Assembly (NCBI GenBank): GCA_023376005.1 | Contig: CM042150.1 | Coordinates: 72,159,349 to 72,223,348 of the forward strand | Source: Doryteuthis pealeii | Lineage: Eukaryota > Mollusca > Cephalopoda > Myopsida > Loliginidae | Direction of reading: 5' to 3' | Length of the DNA: 64,000 bases | Shown here: in pieces, positions 1 to 9,924 of the stretch | Layout of the letters: every line of letters begins with the position of its first letter | Numbering within the stretch: the first letter of the stretch is position 1 | Made by a program: the position numbers and the translations under genes | The notes under the pieces: model-generated | What the model was told of the DNA's origin: nothing | Databases searched by the model: none | The model's input: the letters and a program-made list of their open reading frames with translations, nothing else

Positions 1-438
1 AGGAGACTGTAACACAAAATTTCACAAGAGAACTACATAAAACCATGACACAATTTGATTTGAGAGACTTCACCAAAAGAAAAGCTTCAAACTTATGATA
101 AAGTTTGGATTAGAGTGGATCGTGTTCGAAGACCATTAGAAGCACCCTATTCAGGTCCCTACGTAGTTCTTCAGCGAAAACCTAAATATTTTCTGGTTAA
201 GATAAATAATGATATGGATACCCGGGTCTCTGTTGACAGATTAAAACCATATATAGAAATGCAAATACAAATAGTAAAGAAGCCCGTAGAAGGAAGGATA
301 GATAAGAATGAAACGCTTAGTGATTCGGAGCACGAAATAAATGATAGAAGTAAAAAAGAAAATTCTCCCATAAGGAACACAAAATCATGTTCAGGGCGAA
401 CAGTTTCCTGGAAAAAACACGAGTACTTTTATTATTAG
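1..438 (+). mobile_element. C-terminal end of a gypsy-type pol (integrase GPY/F module), truncated by the window edge
   Basis: The open frame is in phase from about position 73 and ends at the stop at 436-438. It encodes the short domain that follows the catalytic core in Ty3/gypsy integrases: a basic 'RVRRPL-APYSGPY-V' stretch (the GPY motif), then '-KYFLVKIN-' and 'VSVDRLKP'. In family members this module lies at the end of pol and helps the integrase bind DNA. The last 60 codons are acidic and lysine-rich, and I assign no domain to them. The catalytic core would lie left of the window. A plausible methionine start is not expected because this is the tail of a polyprotein. The call is an old retroelement fragment, not a host gene. 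Confidence 0.75.
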
Positions 439-705
439 ACACTCCGTTCTAAGAGGGGAACTTCTGTAATGGTTAATAAAATGGCGGTTGCCGATTGTTC
501 AAGAAAGGGGGGAGTAAATATTCTAAAAATGTAATAACGAAACTGGCAGACGCTGGAATTCAAAATCGAGCGCCAAAAATAAGAAGCGGGAATTCTAGGA
601 AGGAGGAGATTACAGTTAGAGGCTGACAGACAAGTAATCGTCACGCAAACAAGTTAGCTCCATAATCGGGAGGAAGTGAAGTAAGACAAATTGCATTGGC
701 ATTTC
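439..705. other. Non-coding spacer after the pol tail
   Basis: No conserved coding frame was seen. The stretch probably holds the 3' untranslated part or LTR start of the element to the left, but no second LTR copy is available to prove it. Confidence 0.3.
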
Positions 706-1440
706 AGTCTCGGAAGACTATGATAAAGTTTTTAGGGGCCCCTGAAGTTACAGTGCCTCCTGTGACTATCAAGTCCGATGTTTGAAAAACATTCTCGACC
801 ACAGATTTTGCATTTGAAGGCTGTCCCTGCAGATGTTGATGTTCCGATGCTTTGTTGCCACTGTTTTCTTCTGGGCCTCTTAGCTTCATGGTGTTGCGTC
901 AGGGTGACTTCTGACATGAACAGTCCTCTACGGAGATTCTGCCGCCACCGAGGGCGGTCCTGGGCCAAATTTTCCCAGCTGGAAGGGGCAATGCCAAAGC
1001 ACCTGAGATCATTATTGCAGACATCCTTGAATCGCAGCTGGGGGCGACCAATATGTCTTACCAGACGTAAGCTCTCCATAGAGGATGTCTTTCGGGATTC
1101 GTCCATCATCCACCCGACGTACATGACCCAACCATCGGAGACGACGTTGTCTCAGTAGAGAGTATAAGCTAGGACTGCTGTGTTAGTGATCCTGTCCCTC
1201 CAGGTGATGCCCAGTATACGTCTAAGGCAGCGAAGGAAGAAGTTATTTAGCCACCGCTCTTGGTGTGAGTATAAGGTCCATATTTCACTTCCATACATGA
1301 GGGTGCTGATAACACATGCCCTATACACTTGTACCTTTGTACGGATAGTGAGCTTGCTGTTGTCCCACACTCTTGCTGTGAGCTTTCCAAAAGTTGAGGC
1401 AGCTTTTCCGATCCGGCAACTGAGTTCAGTATTACCATAG
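706..1440 (-). mobile_element. 5'-truncated LINE (non-LTR retrotransposon), 3' end of the reverse-transcriptase ORF
   Basis: Read on the minus strand, about 1440 to 1152 gives the region after the RT palm typical of LINE polyproteins ('RIGKAASTFGKL', 'VWDNSKL', 'YGSE-WT', 'LRCLRRILGITW'). After a frameshift near 1120-1155, 1124 to 732 continues with 'GRPQLRFKDV', 'DRPRWR' and a terminal C-x2-C...H...C zinc finger (around 'CKICGREC'), ending at a stop at 732-734. RT catalytic motifs and the endonuclease are missing, which is the usual 5' truncation of LINE insertions. Its 5' break lies at about 1432-1465, next to an LTR-retrotransposon integrase on the other strand. Clade is not assigned. It is dead because of the truncation and frameshift. 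Confidence 0.85.
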
Positions 1441-1454
1441 AAGAACTGGATCCC

Positions 1455-2541
1455 GTTCGCATTTGGACTTGTGGACATCCCGGCGTAAAGCGCACACTCT
1501 ACTTCACAAAATTGGTTAGTCCCGAGGTCTCTAAGGCAGCTGTGCGAGAAGTAGTCAGAGACTGCGAGGAGTGTCAATCCATAGATCCGGTAAGGTGGAA
1601 GACGGGCAGACTGGACGTACGTGAGAACTGTAGCAGGGTCGAAATGGACGTGACCCACCTTGGAGGTCGGCATTACCTAACGTTGATCGACTGCGGTCCC
1701 AGTCGATTTGCCATTTGGAGGCCGTTACTACGCCAGGACTCTGCCAGCATCATTCGGCAGGTGGAGACTGTATTCTACGAAAGCGGGGCGCCTGCCGAAT
1801 TACGCACGGATCACTAAATTCGTCGAGCGCTGGGGTGTCCAGATGAGATTCCGATGTGCATACGTGCCGTCGAGTAATGGGATCGCAGAGAGATCCCATC
1901 GTACGATCAAGCGCATTGCCACAAGAACACAGTGCTCGGTAATGGAGGCAGTGTACTGGTACAATGTGACTCCCAAAAGAGGATATAACAGCTTCAACTG
2001 CACCAGCTAATGTGATACATACATACCCGGCCCGTATAAAGAAGACACTGGTCCCAGTAGTTATAAAGTGGCAGATATCGTCTGGGTTAAGATCCCGCAT
2101 GGGCGATTTACGACTCAGTTAGGAAAGGAACAGATAACTAATGTCTACAGCCCACATTCGGTCCTTGTCGACGGGAAGACCCCGCCACATAAAGGATGTT
2201 CGTCCTCTCCGTGGAGCAGACGCCACTAGTTGCCGCGTCACTTCCTCTGACGATGAAGCGCCGAGGCTGTATGAGGATTTGACGCGGGAGGATTCAGCAG
2301 CATCTGAGAGCGATCACAACGACTGTGGTCAGAATGGGCCCAGAGACACATCCGATGATACAACCGAGGATGAAGATACCACCGAGCGTGTCCCGCTTAG
2401 ACGAAGTAGCAGACTAAAGAGATCTGCTCCGCGCTGTAGTTTATGTAATCCAGAGATCAGGGAGGAGTGTGACCGAGCAGATTCCCAGCCCCCACGAACG
2501 AAACGAGTCCGGATATGTTTGGCCTGTGCGAGGAGGAGGAG
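1455..2541 (+). mobile_element. Family A LTR retrotransposon fragment (copy A1): integrase and pol tail, frameshifted
   Basis: Plus-strand frames encode an integrase. The zinc-binding region begins with 'HPGVKRTLYF' at about 1476 and continues to 'CEEC' near 1565. The catalytic core follows with the first Asp in 'MDVTHLGG' and the second in 'LRTD' at about 1798. Roughly a dozen codons after the second Asp are deleted with a frame change, and the chain resumes at about 1818 with the conserved Glu in 'IAERSHR'. A further frame change near 2140 leads into 'HIKDVRPLR', an acidic Ser/Asp/Glu-rich tail and an Arg-rich 'LRRSSRLKRS' followed by 'CSLC'. A purine-rich tract (2531-2541) precedes the LTR. 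RT, protease and gag are absent to the left. The same layout recurs in the minus-strand copy at 36.7-41.3 kb. Confidence 0.85.
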
Positions 2542-2736
2542 TGTGGCGTGTGACCACGGAAATTGAACTCGTCACCTCTTCGTTGCTGAAATGCTGGTGA
2601 GAAGACTAGAACTGCTGGTAGAGCAAAGCAATTACGTACGACGACTGCTGTGTTTGAAGGTGTCAGGAAGTGAGTAACGTGCTCAGTTGGTAGAGACTGT
2701 GCTGACGACGAAAGGAAGTACATTTCATTTGCTAAA
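2542..2736 (+). repeat. 3' LTR of family A copy A1, internally deleted
   Basis: The LTR begins TGTGGCG right after a purine tract and ends in sequence shared with a second copy at 15745-16110 (both end ...CATTTGCTAAA). This copy lacks about 170 bp from its middle. The true 3' end is uncertain by about 9 bp, because the shared sequence runs past a possible CA terminus at 2727. Confidence 0.65.
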
Positions 2737-3786
2737 CTTTAATACAAGTTGCATGTTGATAAATGTTTTCAGATAGTGAGATGGTTTCTGTTTCGACCAA
2801 TCCTGAATCTGTCTTGACGAGCACTGACCTAGGTGATAGAATTTTTACCACTTTGGCTGGACTGGTTTTAGGTGTCTTCAACCAAACTGGCTGTCCTTCA
2901 ACAAAATATGCGCGCTCTTTAGCTCTATGATGCTTGTCAAAATTAACTTTTTGTCTCATCTTGAGATAAGAGTCTGCATTTTTGTGTTGTTCAGCACTTT
3001 GTTGGCAGGATAAATTCTTGTGAAAAATTGTTGGAATACGGGTCCTGAGTTTCCTATTCATCAACAATTCTGCTGGACTCTTGTCATAGTACTGCGATAA
3101 TTAAGCAGAGCAATGTACGGATCACTTGCCTTCTTAAAAAAGGTTCTTAACTGTCTGAACCGAACGTTCAGCATGTGGATGATGGGGGCTACTTGTGAGG
3201 TGAAGAAAGCCGAAAACATTGGAGAAATCCAAGAACTCTTTGGATATGAATTGGGGCCCATTATCACAAATGACAATCTCCAGAATCCCATTCCAAGCGA
3301 ACACTGATTTGCAGTTGTCAACAATACTGCCCGAAAACGTAGTCCGTAGATGAGATATCTCTATCCATCTAGAATAATAGTCAATGACTAGTAGGTATAT
3401 ATGTCCTTCCAATTCAAAGAAATCCATTCCTACCTTCTGCCATAGATAATCAGGTAACTTGGTAGGTCGTAGTGGTGGATATTTTCTCACAAATACTGCA
3501 CCCTCCTATCTTCTCGGCAATTTGTTTTGAAAGCCCTGGCCACTAAACATTGTCCCGGGTCAGTGCTCGACATTTAACAATACCTTGATGTCCTTTGTGC
3601 AGACGATCCAAGGTGTCTTTTTGGAGATCTGCAGGGATGATGAGTCGGCTCTGATACAGTAACAGTCCTTGATAAACCATGAGATTCTGCCTTACGAACC
3701 AGTAGGGTCTCAGTTCAGGATCTTGTGTTGCTGCTTCAGGTCAGTGGTTCATCTTGTAAAAGTTCATGACTTGACTGCAGATGTTG
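2737..3786 (-). pseudogene. Element B integrase and pol C-terminus
   Basis: Beyond the solo LTR the frame continues as the connection region ('LRPYWFVRQNLMVYQGLLL') and the integrase zinc-finger area ('HKGHQGIVKCRA', 'VWWPGLS'). The catalytic core follows (3490 to 3134) with Asp in 'GMDFFELEGH', Asp in 'ICDNGPQF', and 'SSPHHPHAERSVQTVK' containing the third acidic residue. The usual GQVE-like spacing is shortened here. The last part (3067 to 2732) is the tail after the core ('ARVW'-type 'GQPVWLKTPK'). Confidence 0.85.
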
Positions 3787-4816
3787 TGTAAAAATTTCTA
3801 GTAAATAAGTAAAATAGTTAAGTTAGAGTAGTCGCTCTTGGATCTACCCTGTTTGTATTTTTTGTCCCCTAGGGGTCGTGGATGCCGGTGGCCTCATTTT
3901 CGTAATAGCAGTGGTTGGGGAAAGGTAGATAACTATACTATTTAGGTACGTTCTCGTGGGATTTTGCCCTCTTTTGAAATGATTTGGTAGACGAAGCAGG
4001 TGCTTCTGATACGTGCTTGGGATTTTGTCCAATATGGCGGATTCTTCCCTTGTCACAGACTACTGGTTCGAATTTCGGAGAGCCTGTTTTTCAGCAAGGG
4101 ATGGTGATATTTCTTTGAAAGAAATATCCTTTGTTTAAGACAGATGGTATCCCTCTTTATGTCTGTAACTAGCCAAAGCTCACGGTTAGAGGAGGAAAGA
4201 ATTTGGTACAAGGCGGTCCTGGAAATAGTACATCCCAAGAATGTCTTCTTATCCATTGGTTAGCGTCGGCTGAGAAGGAACCCGCTTTCTTGAAAAGAAA
4301 TGCGGAGATTGGTTATGAAAAAATGTTCCCTCGGTTTGCGTTGGCAGGATGATAGACTTGAGGGTGGTGGCTAAAAAAAGTATTAGTTCTACGGACTCTC
4401 CTCGGTATTCCCTCCTTTCGGCAGCTTGGCTGTAAATAACATTCTTTTCTATAACTTTGTTTAGTAGTTTGAAACTACTAAATTATGAGAATTTCGGTGA
4501 CAAGTCAGACTGAACAAAAGGAAAAAGTTCTTTATGTTTTCTTTGTTTTTATTATTGTGTCTGTTTTAAATGTTAAATTTATTGTAATTTTAATTTTTTG
4601 GTAACTTTATGTCCGTTGGACTTTTGCAAGTAGAAAAATTCTTGCAACCGAATAAATCTAGTTTTTAAAGGCTCACGGCGACCATTTTGTCTTATTTTTC
4701 CAAGCGTCCTGACTTGCATATTTCTGTGAATTTTTTATGGTTTCAGTTCGGGCATTACTACTATGTAATATTACAATTTTATCTCGGAGAGAAGTTTTCA
4801 GGGTAAAATTCCGACA
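3787..4816 (-). mobile_element. Solo LTR (family F), 1,030 bp, inserted in element B pol
   Basis: On the plus strand the insert starts TGTAAAAA at 3787 and ends CCGACA at 4816, so it has TG...CA termini. GTTG at 3783-3786 repeats at 4817-4820, a 4-bp target duplication. Deleting the insert and one GTTG restores the pol reading frame exactly, which confirms the boundaries. The terminal block (GTGACCATTTT... ending CCGACA) recurs at 9.93-10.04 kb and 10.90-11.01 kb. The strand of the parent element is inferred from the TGTCGG start on minus and is not certain. Confidence 0.85.
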
Positions 4817-5233
4817 GTTGTCAATGCTTTGTTTCTGCCTGATTTCCTCCAGTGGTTTGTCACTCACTGAGATGTTCTCTATTATGGAACCGAGGAACAT
4901 ATCTGTCTCTGTCTCCTGTTGGAACTCCTGTTGTTGTTGATACACTGCCATGAGCTTTGGATAGGGTGTCTGCTGGGATGAGATTTTTGCAGTGTGTGTA
5001 ATCTCGTTGGTGAACCTCATTAGGCGCATGCGGAAACGCTGAATTCCGGGTGTCAACCCATCGAGATTTTTAGTTTTCAGCAGTGGTAGTAGATGCTTGT
5101 GATCTGTTTCTATCAAGAACTTTGGTAGTCCTATCAAAAAATCTGCAAACTTTTCACAGCACCACGTGACTGCTAATGCTTCCTTCTCAATAAGTGCATA
5201 TCTCTGCTCAGTTTCAGTGAGAGATCTCGATGC
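4817..5233 (-). pseudogene. Element B RNase H and connection region
   Basis: Minus-strand frame with 'YALIEKEALAV', 'FLIETDHKHLLPLL' and 'RLMRFTNEITHTA', the central and C-terminal blocks of gypsy RNase H. It ends at 'LEEIRQKQSIDN', where the solo LTR has landed. The reading frame resumes on the other side of that LTR at 3786. A small frame disruption is present after the ADTLS-equivalent region. Confidence 0.75.
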
Positions 5234-6334
5234 TTAGAACACTGGTCTCCAGTCATCTCCCTCCTTCTGAAGAAGTGCTCCACCCAAGCCATAAGATGAT
5301 GCATCTGCTGAGACCTTTGTTGGTTTGTCAGCAGTATAGTCTATTAGTACTGGTGCAGAGCTCAGTTTTTTCTTCAGAGTCTGGAATACTGTTTCCTGAG
5401 GCTGGTCCCATATCCATGCAATTTCTTTTTTAAGTAGATCCCGAAGTGGTTTCGTCGTCCAATTCTCAGCAAATTTGTCGACATGGTTTGCCATTCCAAG
5501 CAACCTTCTTAACTCAGACATATTTTGTGGTCTGGTTAGTTCCTTTATAGCTTTTATCTTCTCATGATCTACTCGGATTCCTTCTTTGGAGATTATATGT
5601 CCCAGAAATTTTATTTCTCCGATGGAGAATTGACATTTTTCATTTAATGTCACTCCTTCTTCTTGCATTCTTTTTAGTACCATTTGTACTCTCTGGTCAT
5701 GCTCTTTCTGTGTTCTTCCGCTGACCAGAATATCACCAATGTCACAAATGACCCCTGGTATCCCAGATACGATGTGTGTCATTTTCCTGTGGAAATTTTC
5801 TGGTCTGGAGCTTATTCCGAAAGGCAGCCTTTGGTAACAAAATCGACCATATGGAGCGATGAGGGTTGTTAGTTCCTGTGAGTCCTTGTACAAAACTATT
5901 TGATGAAAACCACTGTTGAAATCAATGTCATAGAGTATGATTCCCAATAATGCTAACACATTGTTAAAACCAATTACTAAATGTATATATATGAATACAC
6001 AATATGTATAACAACCCAACCGCTAGGCATGATATAACCCTGGACGGGTTGATATGCCGTTAAAATTAATAAACCAACCAACCAACTTGAAATCAAGTTT
6101 AGTAAACACAGTGGCTCCGTCAAGTTCAGCAAGGAGTTGATCAGTTGAAGGAAGATGAAAATTTTCCCGTTTTACACTCTCATCCAGCTTGGAGTAATCA
6201 ACACACAGTCTTACTCTTCCATCTTTTTTAAGGACTGCTACAATGGGAGCACACCAGACTGTTGGTAACTTCACTGGATGGATAATTTTATCTTTTTCTA
6301 ATCGTTTTAATTCCTCCTGGACTTTCTTCTTCAT
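5234..6334 (-). pseudogene. Element B reverse transcriptase (interrupted, catalytic Asp lost)
   Basis: The first part (6334 to about 6097) has 'VQEELKRLEKDKII', 'WCAPIVAVLKKDGRVRLCVDYSKLD' split across conserved blocks 1-2, and 'FTKLDF'. A 161-bp insertion (5926-6086) splits the domain. It resumes with 'SGFHQI', 'LPFGISSRPENFHRKM' and the catalytic loop, which reads 'CDIGDILVSG' where the family has two adjacent aspartates, so one metal-binding Asp is replaced by Gly. 'FLGHIIS' and 'LRRLLGMAN' follow, then the beginning of RNase H ('SADASSYGLGGALLQ') up to a stop at 5234. Confidence 0.88.
5926..6086 (-). mobile_element. 161-bp SINE-like insertion inside element B reverse transcriptase
   Basis: The 10-bp sequence TTGAAATCAA occurs at 5916-5925 and 6087-6096, flanking the insert as a target-site duplication. 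On the minus strand the insert starts with (GTTG)n-type repeats and reads on to 'CGGCATATCAACCCGTCCAGGG'-like sequence. A long, AT-rich target duplication is typical of LINE-mobilised SINEs, not of LTR elements. Similar sequence (GGTTTGGTTTAG...GCATATCAACC) occurs near 63311-63345. Confidence 0.7.
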
Positions 6335-6555
6335 CGGAAGTGATAGACGTCTAGGGGCGGTGATTGAGAAATATTGAGTGCAGTCTCATCCAAGTGAATC
6401 TTGTAGACGTATCTTAATTTTCTGAGGCCTGTGAACACACTGAGGAAGTCTTTCTTGTATTGGTGACCGTCACTCTTTATTGTATTAAATTTACTTAATA
6501 ACTTTAGAGCTTTAATTGCTGGTCCACCCAATAACGGTTCTGCTAGGTCCTGCAC

Positions 6556-6790
6556 AAAGTACAGTTCCTGCTGCGAAGTAGTTGTTCTGTAACTCAGTGT
6601 AGCATCTACACACCCGAGAACTATTATCTTATGATGACCTGGTCCGTATAAATTCTTGTTGGTTGGTTTAATTAAAGGAGAATTTTACCTAAAACACTGG
6701 TCTGGTACAACAGTCACATCTACACCAGTATCTAATCTAAAATTGACTATTTTGCTGCAGACTTCAGTGGTGACTTTTATATTCTCTTGC
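6556..6790 (-). pseudogene. Element B aspartic protease (degenerate)
   Basis: The minus strand encodes 'FRLDTGVDVTVVP', the active-site DTG loop of retroviral-type aspartic proteases, at about 6738. An in-frame stop follows soon after at 'CFR*', then 'LGCVDATL' and 'LLGGPAIKAL' near the domain end. The catalytic Asp-Thr-Gly is kept, unlike the other two protease relics in this window. The frame continues into the linker before RT (6555 to 6331). Confidence 0.75.
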
Positions 6791-6840
6791 CATTCAAACA
6801 TGTTCTCATCTACTGCATTTATTTTTTTCTGTGTATTGTC

Positions 6841-7543
6841 CTATTTTGGAACAATTTCTGCATTTTGTTGTTGTTGCAGGACAGTCTTCTCTGTTATGTA
6901 ACACCGCATGCAATTTTTCTTTTCAGGTATCTTCTTTTTATATTGATACTTTTTATTTGTTGTCACATGGTTTAAATGAGGATCCGTTGTATTCAGAGTT
7001 GAGGAAATTGTTTTGGTTTGGTACTTTGACGATTCATGTGCTCTACCAATCTGCAGGCATTTATCGAGGGTTAGCGTTTTGTCTGCTAAAAAATTCTCTC
7101 TTAATGTATCGTCTTTAACATCCACCACGACTTGATCCCTAATGAGTCTATCTTTTAATTGACCAAAGTTGCAATTTTTTGCAAGTTGACGCATATAGGT
7201 CTCTATATTTTCTAAGTGTTCCTAGTTACGAAGGTGGAATTGATGAGCTTCATGCGTCTCACCCACGAAAAATTCATCAATTTTTTTTTATTACTTTGTC
7301 AAGTTCTGTTTTTAAAGAATCATCGTCAAATTGTAGTCCCTCATAAATATCAAAACATTCCTGACCAATCATCGCTAGAAATACAGATATTTGATATTCT
7401 GTATCGACTTTGCTTTAGAGTCGGCTGGCGACTGAATAGTTTTAAAAGTTTATTTTAAATTTTCGCCAATTAGTCTGGACGTTTCCTGACAAACTCATTT
7501 TCTCAGGAGGCGGAATATTTGCAGAAAATTGTCTCAAAGCCAT
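6841..7543 (-). pseudogene. Element B gag (degenerate)
   Basis: The frame opens at 7541-7543 with a short 'MALRQFS' start, then 'PPEKMSLSGN-Q-NW--FK', the usual N-terminus of gypsy gag of this group. After stops near 7450 and 7280, the C-terminal part (7194 to 6841) has 'LKDRLIRDQVV' and 'TLTLDKCLQI', motifs of the gag C-terminal domain, then a lysine-rich stretch and the remains of a zinc knuckle ('CMRC'). Gag would form the virus-like particle. At least three frame breaks make it non-functional. Confidence 0.8.
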
Positions 7544-8598
7544 TTATTTAAACAAAATGAAAAAAACTTACATTTTTGTGAAGAATTCTTTCCTTTTTCT
7601 GTTTCGAGTTATTGAAGTTTTTTTTCAAGTGCGTGTGTGCAGGCTACGGTGGTTCGTTTTTTTCCGAAGGTGAAAAAAGTTCGTTTTTTTCTTCTTTTTT
7701 TCACATTTTTTTTTTCTTTTAGGGTTCGTTGTAAATTTTCAATAGATCCCTTGTTTAAGAATTTTTGAGGGATAAAGATAGTTTGAATTGCTTCCCTTAG
7801 AGCGTGGACCCTATGCTGCTGCTGATTGAGAGAAAGGGTATTTAAGGCCCGGTTAACCCTTGAACTGCCTCTGTACCAGGACACCAGCGGCTGTGTAGTT
7901 CGCACCCTTTCGATTTTCCGCTGCTGTGTTCCAGATTTTGGCCCCGCAAAGAGCCTGCCTTCGGAAAACCACGGTAGATTCCTTTCAAAGAAAGTATCAT
8001 CTACCGAAGCGCAGAAGAAACCAACTGAGTCTCACTGGGACTCAATCCCAGTGAGACTCAGTTGGTTTCTTCGAAAAAGAATTAAGAGAAAGAATTTGTC
8101 TACCGAGAAACTTTGGTCGGACTTTGCAGATTACTTTCCGAAAAGTCTCTTCCACTAAAGAGCAGAGGTTTGAGTCTCTGAGAGACTCAGTTGGTTTATT
8201 GGTGAAAAAAGAAGAAAAAGAATTGGTCTTCTAAGAGTTTTCCATAGAACAGGGTATGAAGGCTTTGTCCCTCAGAATTATTACTCTCATTTAATAACTT
8301 TATTTGGTTGCCTAGAGGCTATAAATTCAGTCAGGTGACTGGACAAAATTGTCAAAAAGGAGAAAAAGAGAAAAATAAGAAAGGAAAAAGTGATTTTATA
8401 TTTTTTACTTTTATTATTTGTGTTTCCTTTAATTACTTTGTTTTTAAGTTTTTTTTTATTCAATTGTAATTTTGTTATTTTTGTTACTTAGAAATCTTTG
8501 GACTTCAGCAAGAAGAATAATCTTGCAAGGCTCCCTTAGCTAATAAATTGTTTCATTTTAGGCTTACAGTAGTTATTTTTGTTATTTTTTCAGTGACC
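7544..8598. repeat. LTR-derived sequence next to element B, with a perfect hairpin
   Basis: No host coding frame was seen. The right-hand 90 bp (about 8510-8600, 'GGCTCCCTTAGCTAATAAATTG...CAGTGACCAT') are nearly identical to 10827-10905, inside the family F-like LTR copy that ends at 11009. A perfect 27-bp inverted repeat lies at 8014-8072. The position upstream of gag suggests part of the 5' LTR or leader of element B, but the LTR start could not be matched. Confidence 0.5.
8014..8072. repeat. Perfect 27-bp inverted repeat (5-nt loop)
   Basis: Arms 8014-8040 and 8046-8072 are exact reverse complements separated by CTCAA. A shorter relative of the arm (GAGACTCAGTTGGTTT) recurs near 8182-8197. 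Confidence 0.9.
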
Positions 8599-8602
8599 AT
8601 TT

Positions 8603-9282
8603 ATTGAAATTTTATGTTATTCGGTCTTCACAGGCATTTGTGTCCCTAGGGGACAGTGGTCGAATGTCACCGACTTAGCAGCAGCAGCCATCTCTATCAT
8701 CATAGTCACGTTGTGATCCTTATAAAAAGCCATATCATTAGCAATTCTTCCTCTTTTAGTAGTACCCCTTCTGTGGGATTACTGCTGTAAAACAGGATTC
8801 AAAGTTATATTTACTTGAAGATACAAACTCCGACAAAGGTTTGATAAACAGAACATTAAATATGGTACAGCACATGGATATAACAAGATACATAATACAT
8901 AGGTAAAACAAAGTTACATGTAGAAAGATAAATACACATTCATGAATGGTACAAGATATACATAAAAGCCACAGACATGAGACTAGGGATAGTCCATGCT
9001 GTGTTAATAACTTACAGTAATGTAAGGGGAGCCAAAAGCCCCAACGAGAAGGGGTAGACCGTGTCTACCCCATGTGCCTCGTAGTTAGAGGAAGAGGAAA
9101 AAGAGAAAGAAGCGTTTGAACCAGCCGCTTAAATATAAAACGGCCCCCTAGCGGGCACCAGCAAACTAAACGGGCAGACAACTCTCCCAGGCAAATACGA
9201 AACTAACGCTACACTGCCAAGGGGTTAACACCTCTTCCACACCCGCACCCCCTTGGGTGACTATTACTACAGGTAAGGGCTT

Positions 9283-9335
<53 letters not shown>

Positions 9336-9924
9336 TACGAATCTGGCTTACGGATAGAATAATACCCAAGACGGACCTCATCTTTAACCTGCTTCGGGAC
9401 CAAGTGGTATTGCTATCTTTTGACCCATGAAGGCTGATAGCAATTGTCTTTTATCACCAGGAAAGCAACTAAGGGAGCCGACGAGATAAATGCAACCTCG
9501 GACAAGCTTCACCCTTTGATAGCAATGCAGTCGATAGGCTGCTAGCAGAAATAAACTTTTGCAACCCCTAAACTACCTTAAACAAACCTACAACCAATTA
9601 ATTACGGCTTACCTAGAACGATGCTGTAACCAAAAACTACCCAAACTAAACTAATGACTACGGCTAAGACCTTAAGGAGCTGAGAACTAAAATAATAACA
9701 TACGGCAATACCTCACGAAAAGGTGCCGCTAACTTCTAAAAAAAGAATTGTTATTAAACCTCGGGTTGCTTATCCGATCTAAACTACGAACTTTCTATTC
9801 TTATTGTACCCTTTAAATGTGTATATATATGTATTAAAACTGTTACATTTCATATCGTTGTACTCTCGTTCCTTGAATTCATAACCCGCCCTTTCTCTTC
9901 TGCTTAACCACCTTAATTTTTATA
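8603..9924. mobile_element. Family D element nested in an LTR
   Basis: Sequences to the left (CAGTGACCATTT, ending 8602) and right (CATTTTGGTTATATTT, from 9925) are continuous in the paralogous copy at 10895-10915, so 8603-9924 is an insertion with a probable 5-bp duplication CATTT. Its two ends are homologous to 62392-62960 (shared ATTGAAATTTTAT, CGGTCTTCAC, CGGACAAGCTTC, ACTACGGCTA and CGTTGTAC blocks). Its middle (about 8780-9480) has no counterpart there and includes the (CT)n tract, so it is probably a second nested insertion. No coding frame was seen. Confidence 0.55.
9287..9333. repeat. (CT)n microsatellite
   Basis: A nearly pure CT dinucleotide run of about 47 bp. The Arg-Glu repeat frame across it on the minus strand is an artefact. 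Confidence 0.97.

Larger units (their letters stand above)
2737..7543 (-). mobile_element. Element B: nearly complete, inactive Ty3/gypsy retrotransposon
   Basis: Read from right to left it has the gypsy order gag, protease, reverse transcriptase, RNase H, integrase. The most similar remembered group is the K02A2.6-like polyproteins of invertebrates. The gag start codon is at 7541-7543. Stops and frameshifts interrupt every domain. It carries two datable insertions: a solo LTR at 3787-4816 and a 161-bp SINE-like insert at 5926-6086. Its left end abuts the LTR of copy A1 and no 3' LTR is visible. Sequence to the right (7.6-10.0 kb) may contain its 5' LTR. Domain entries follow separately. Confidence 0.88.

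Noticed and set aside
9166..9381. Frame with an Arg-Glu repeat
   Set aside because: Produced by the (CT)n microsatellite.
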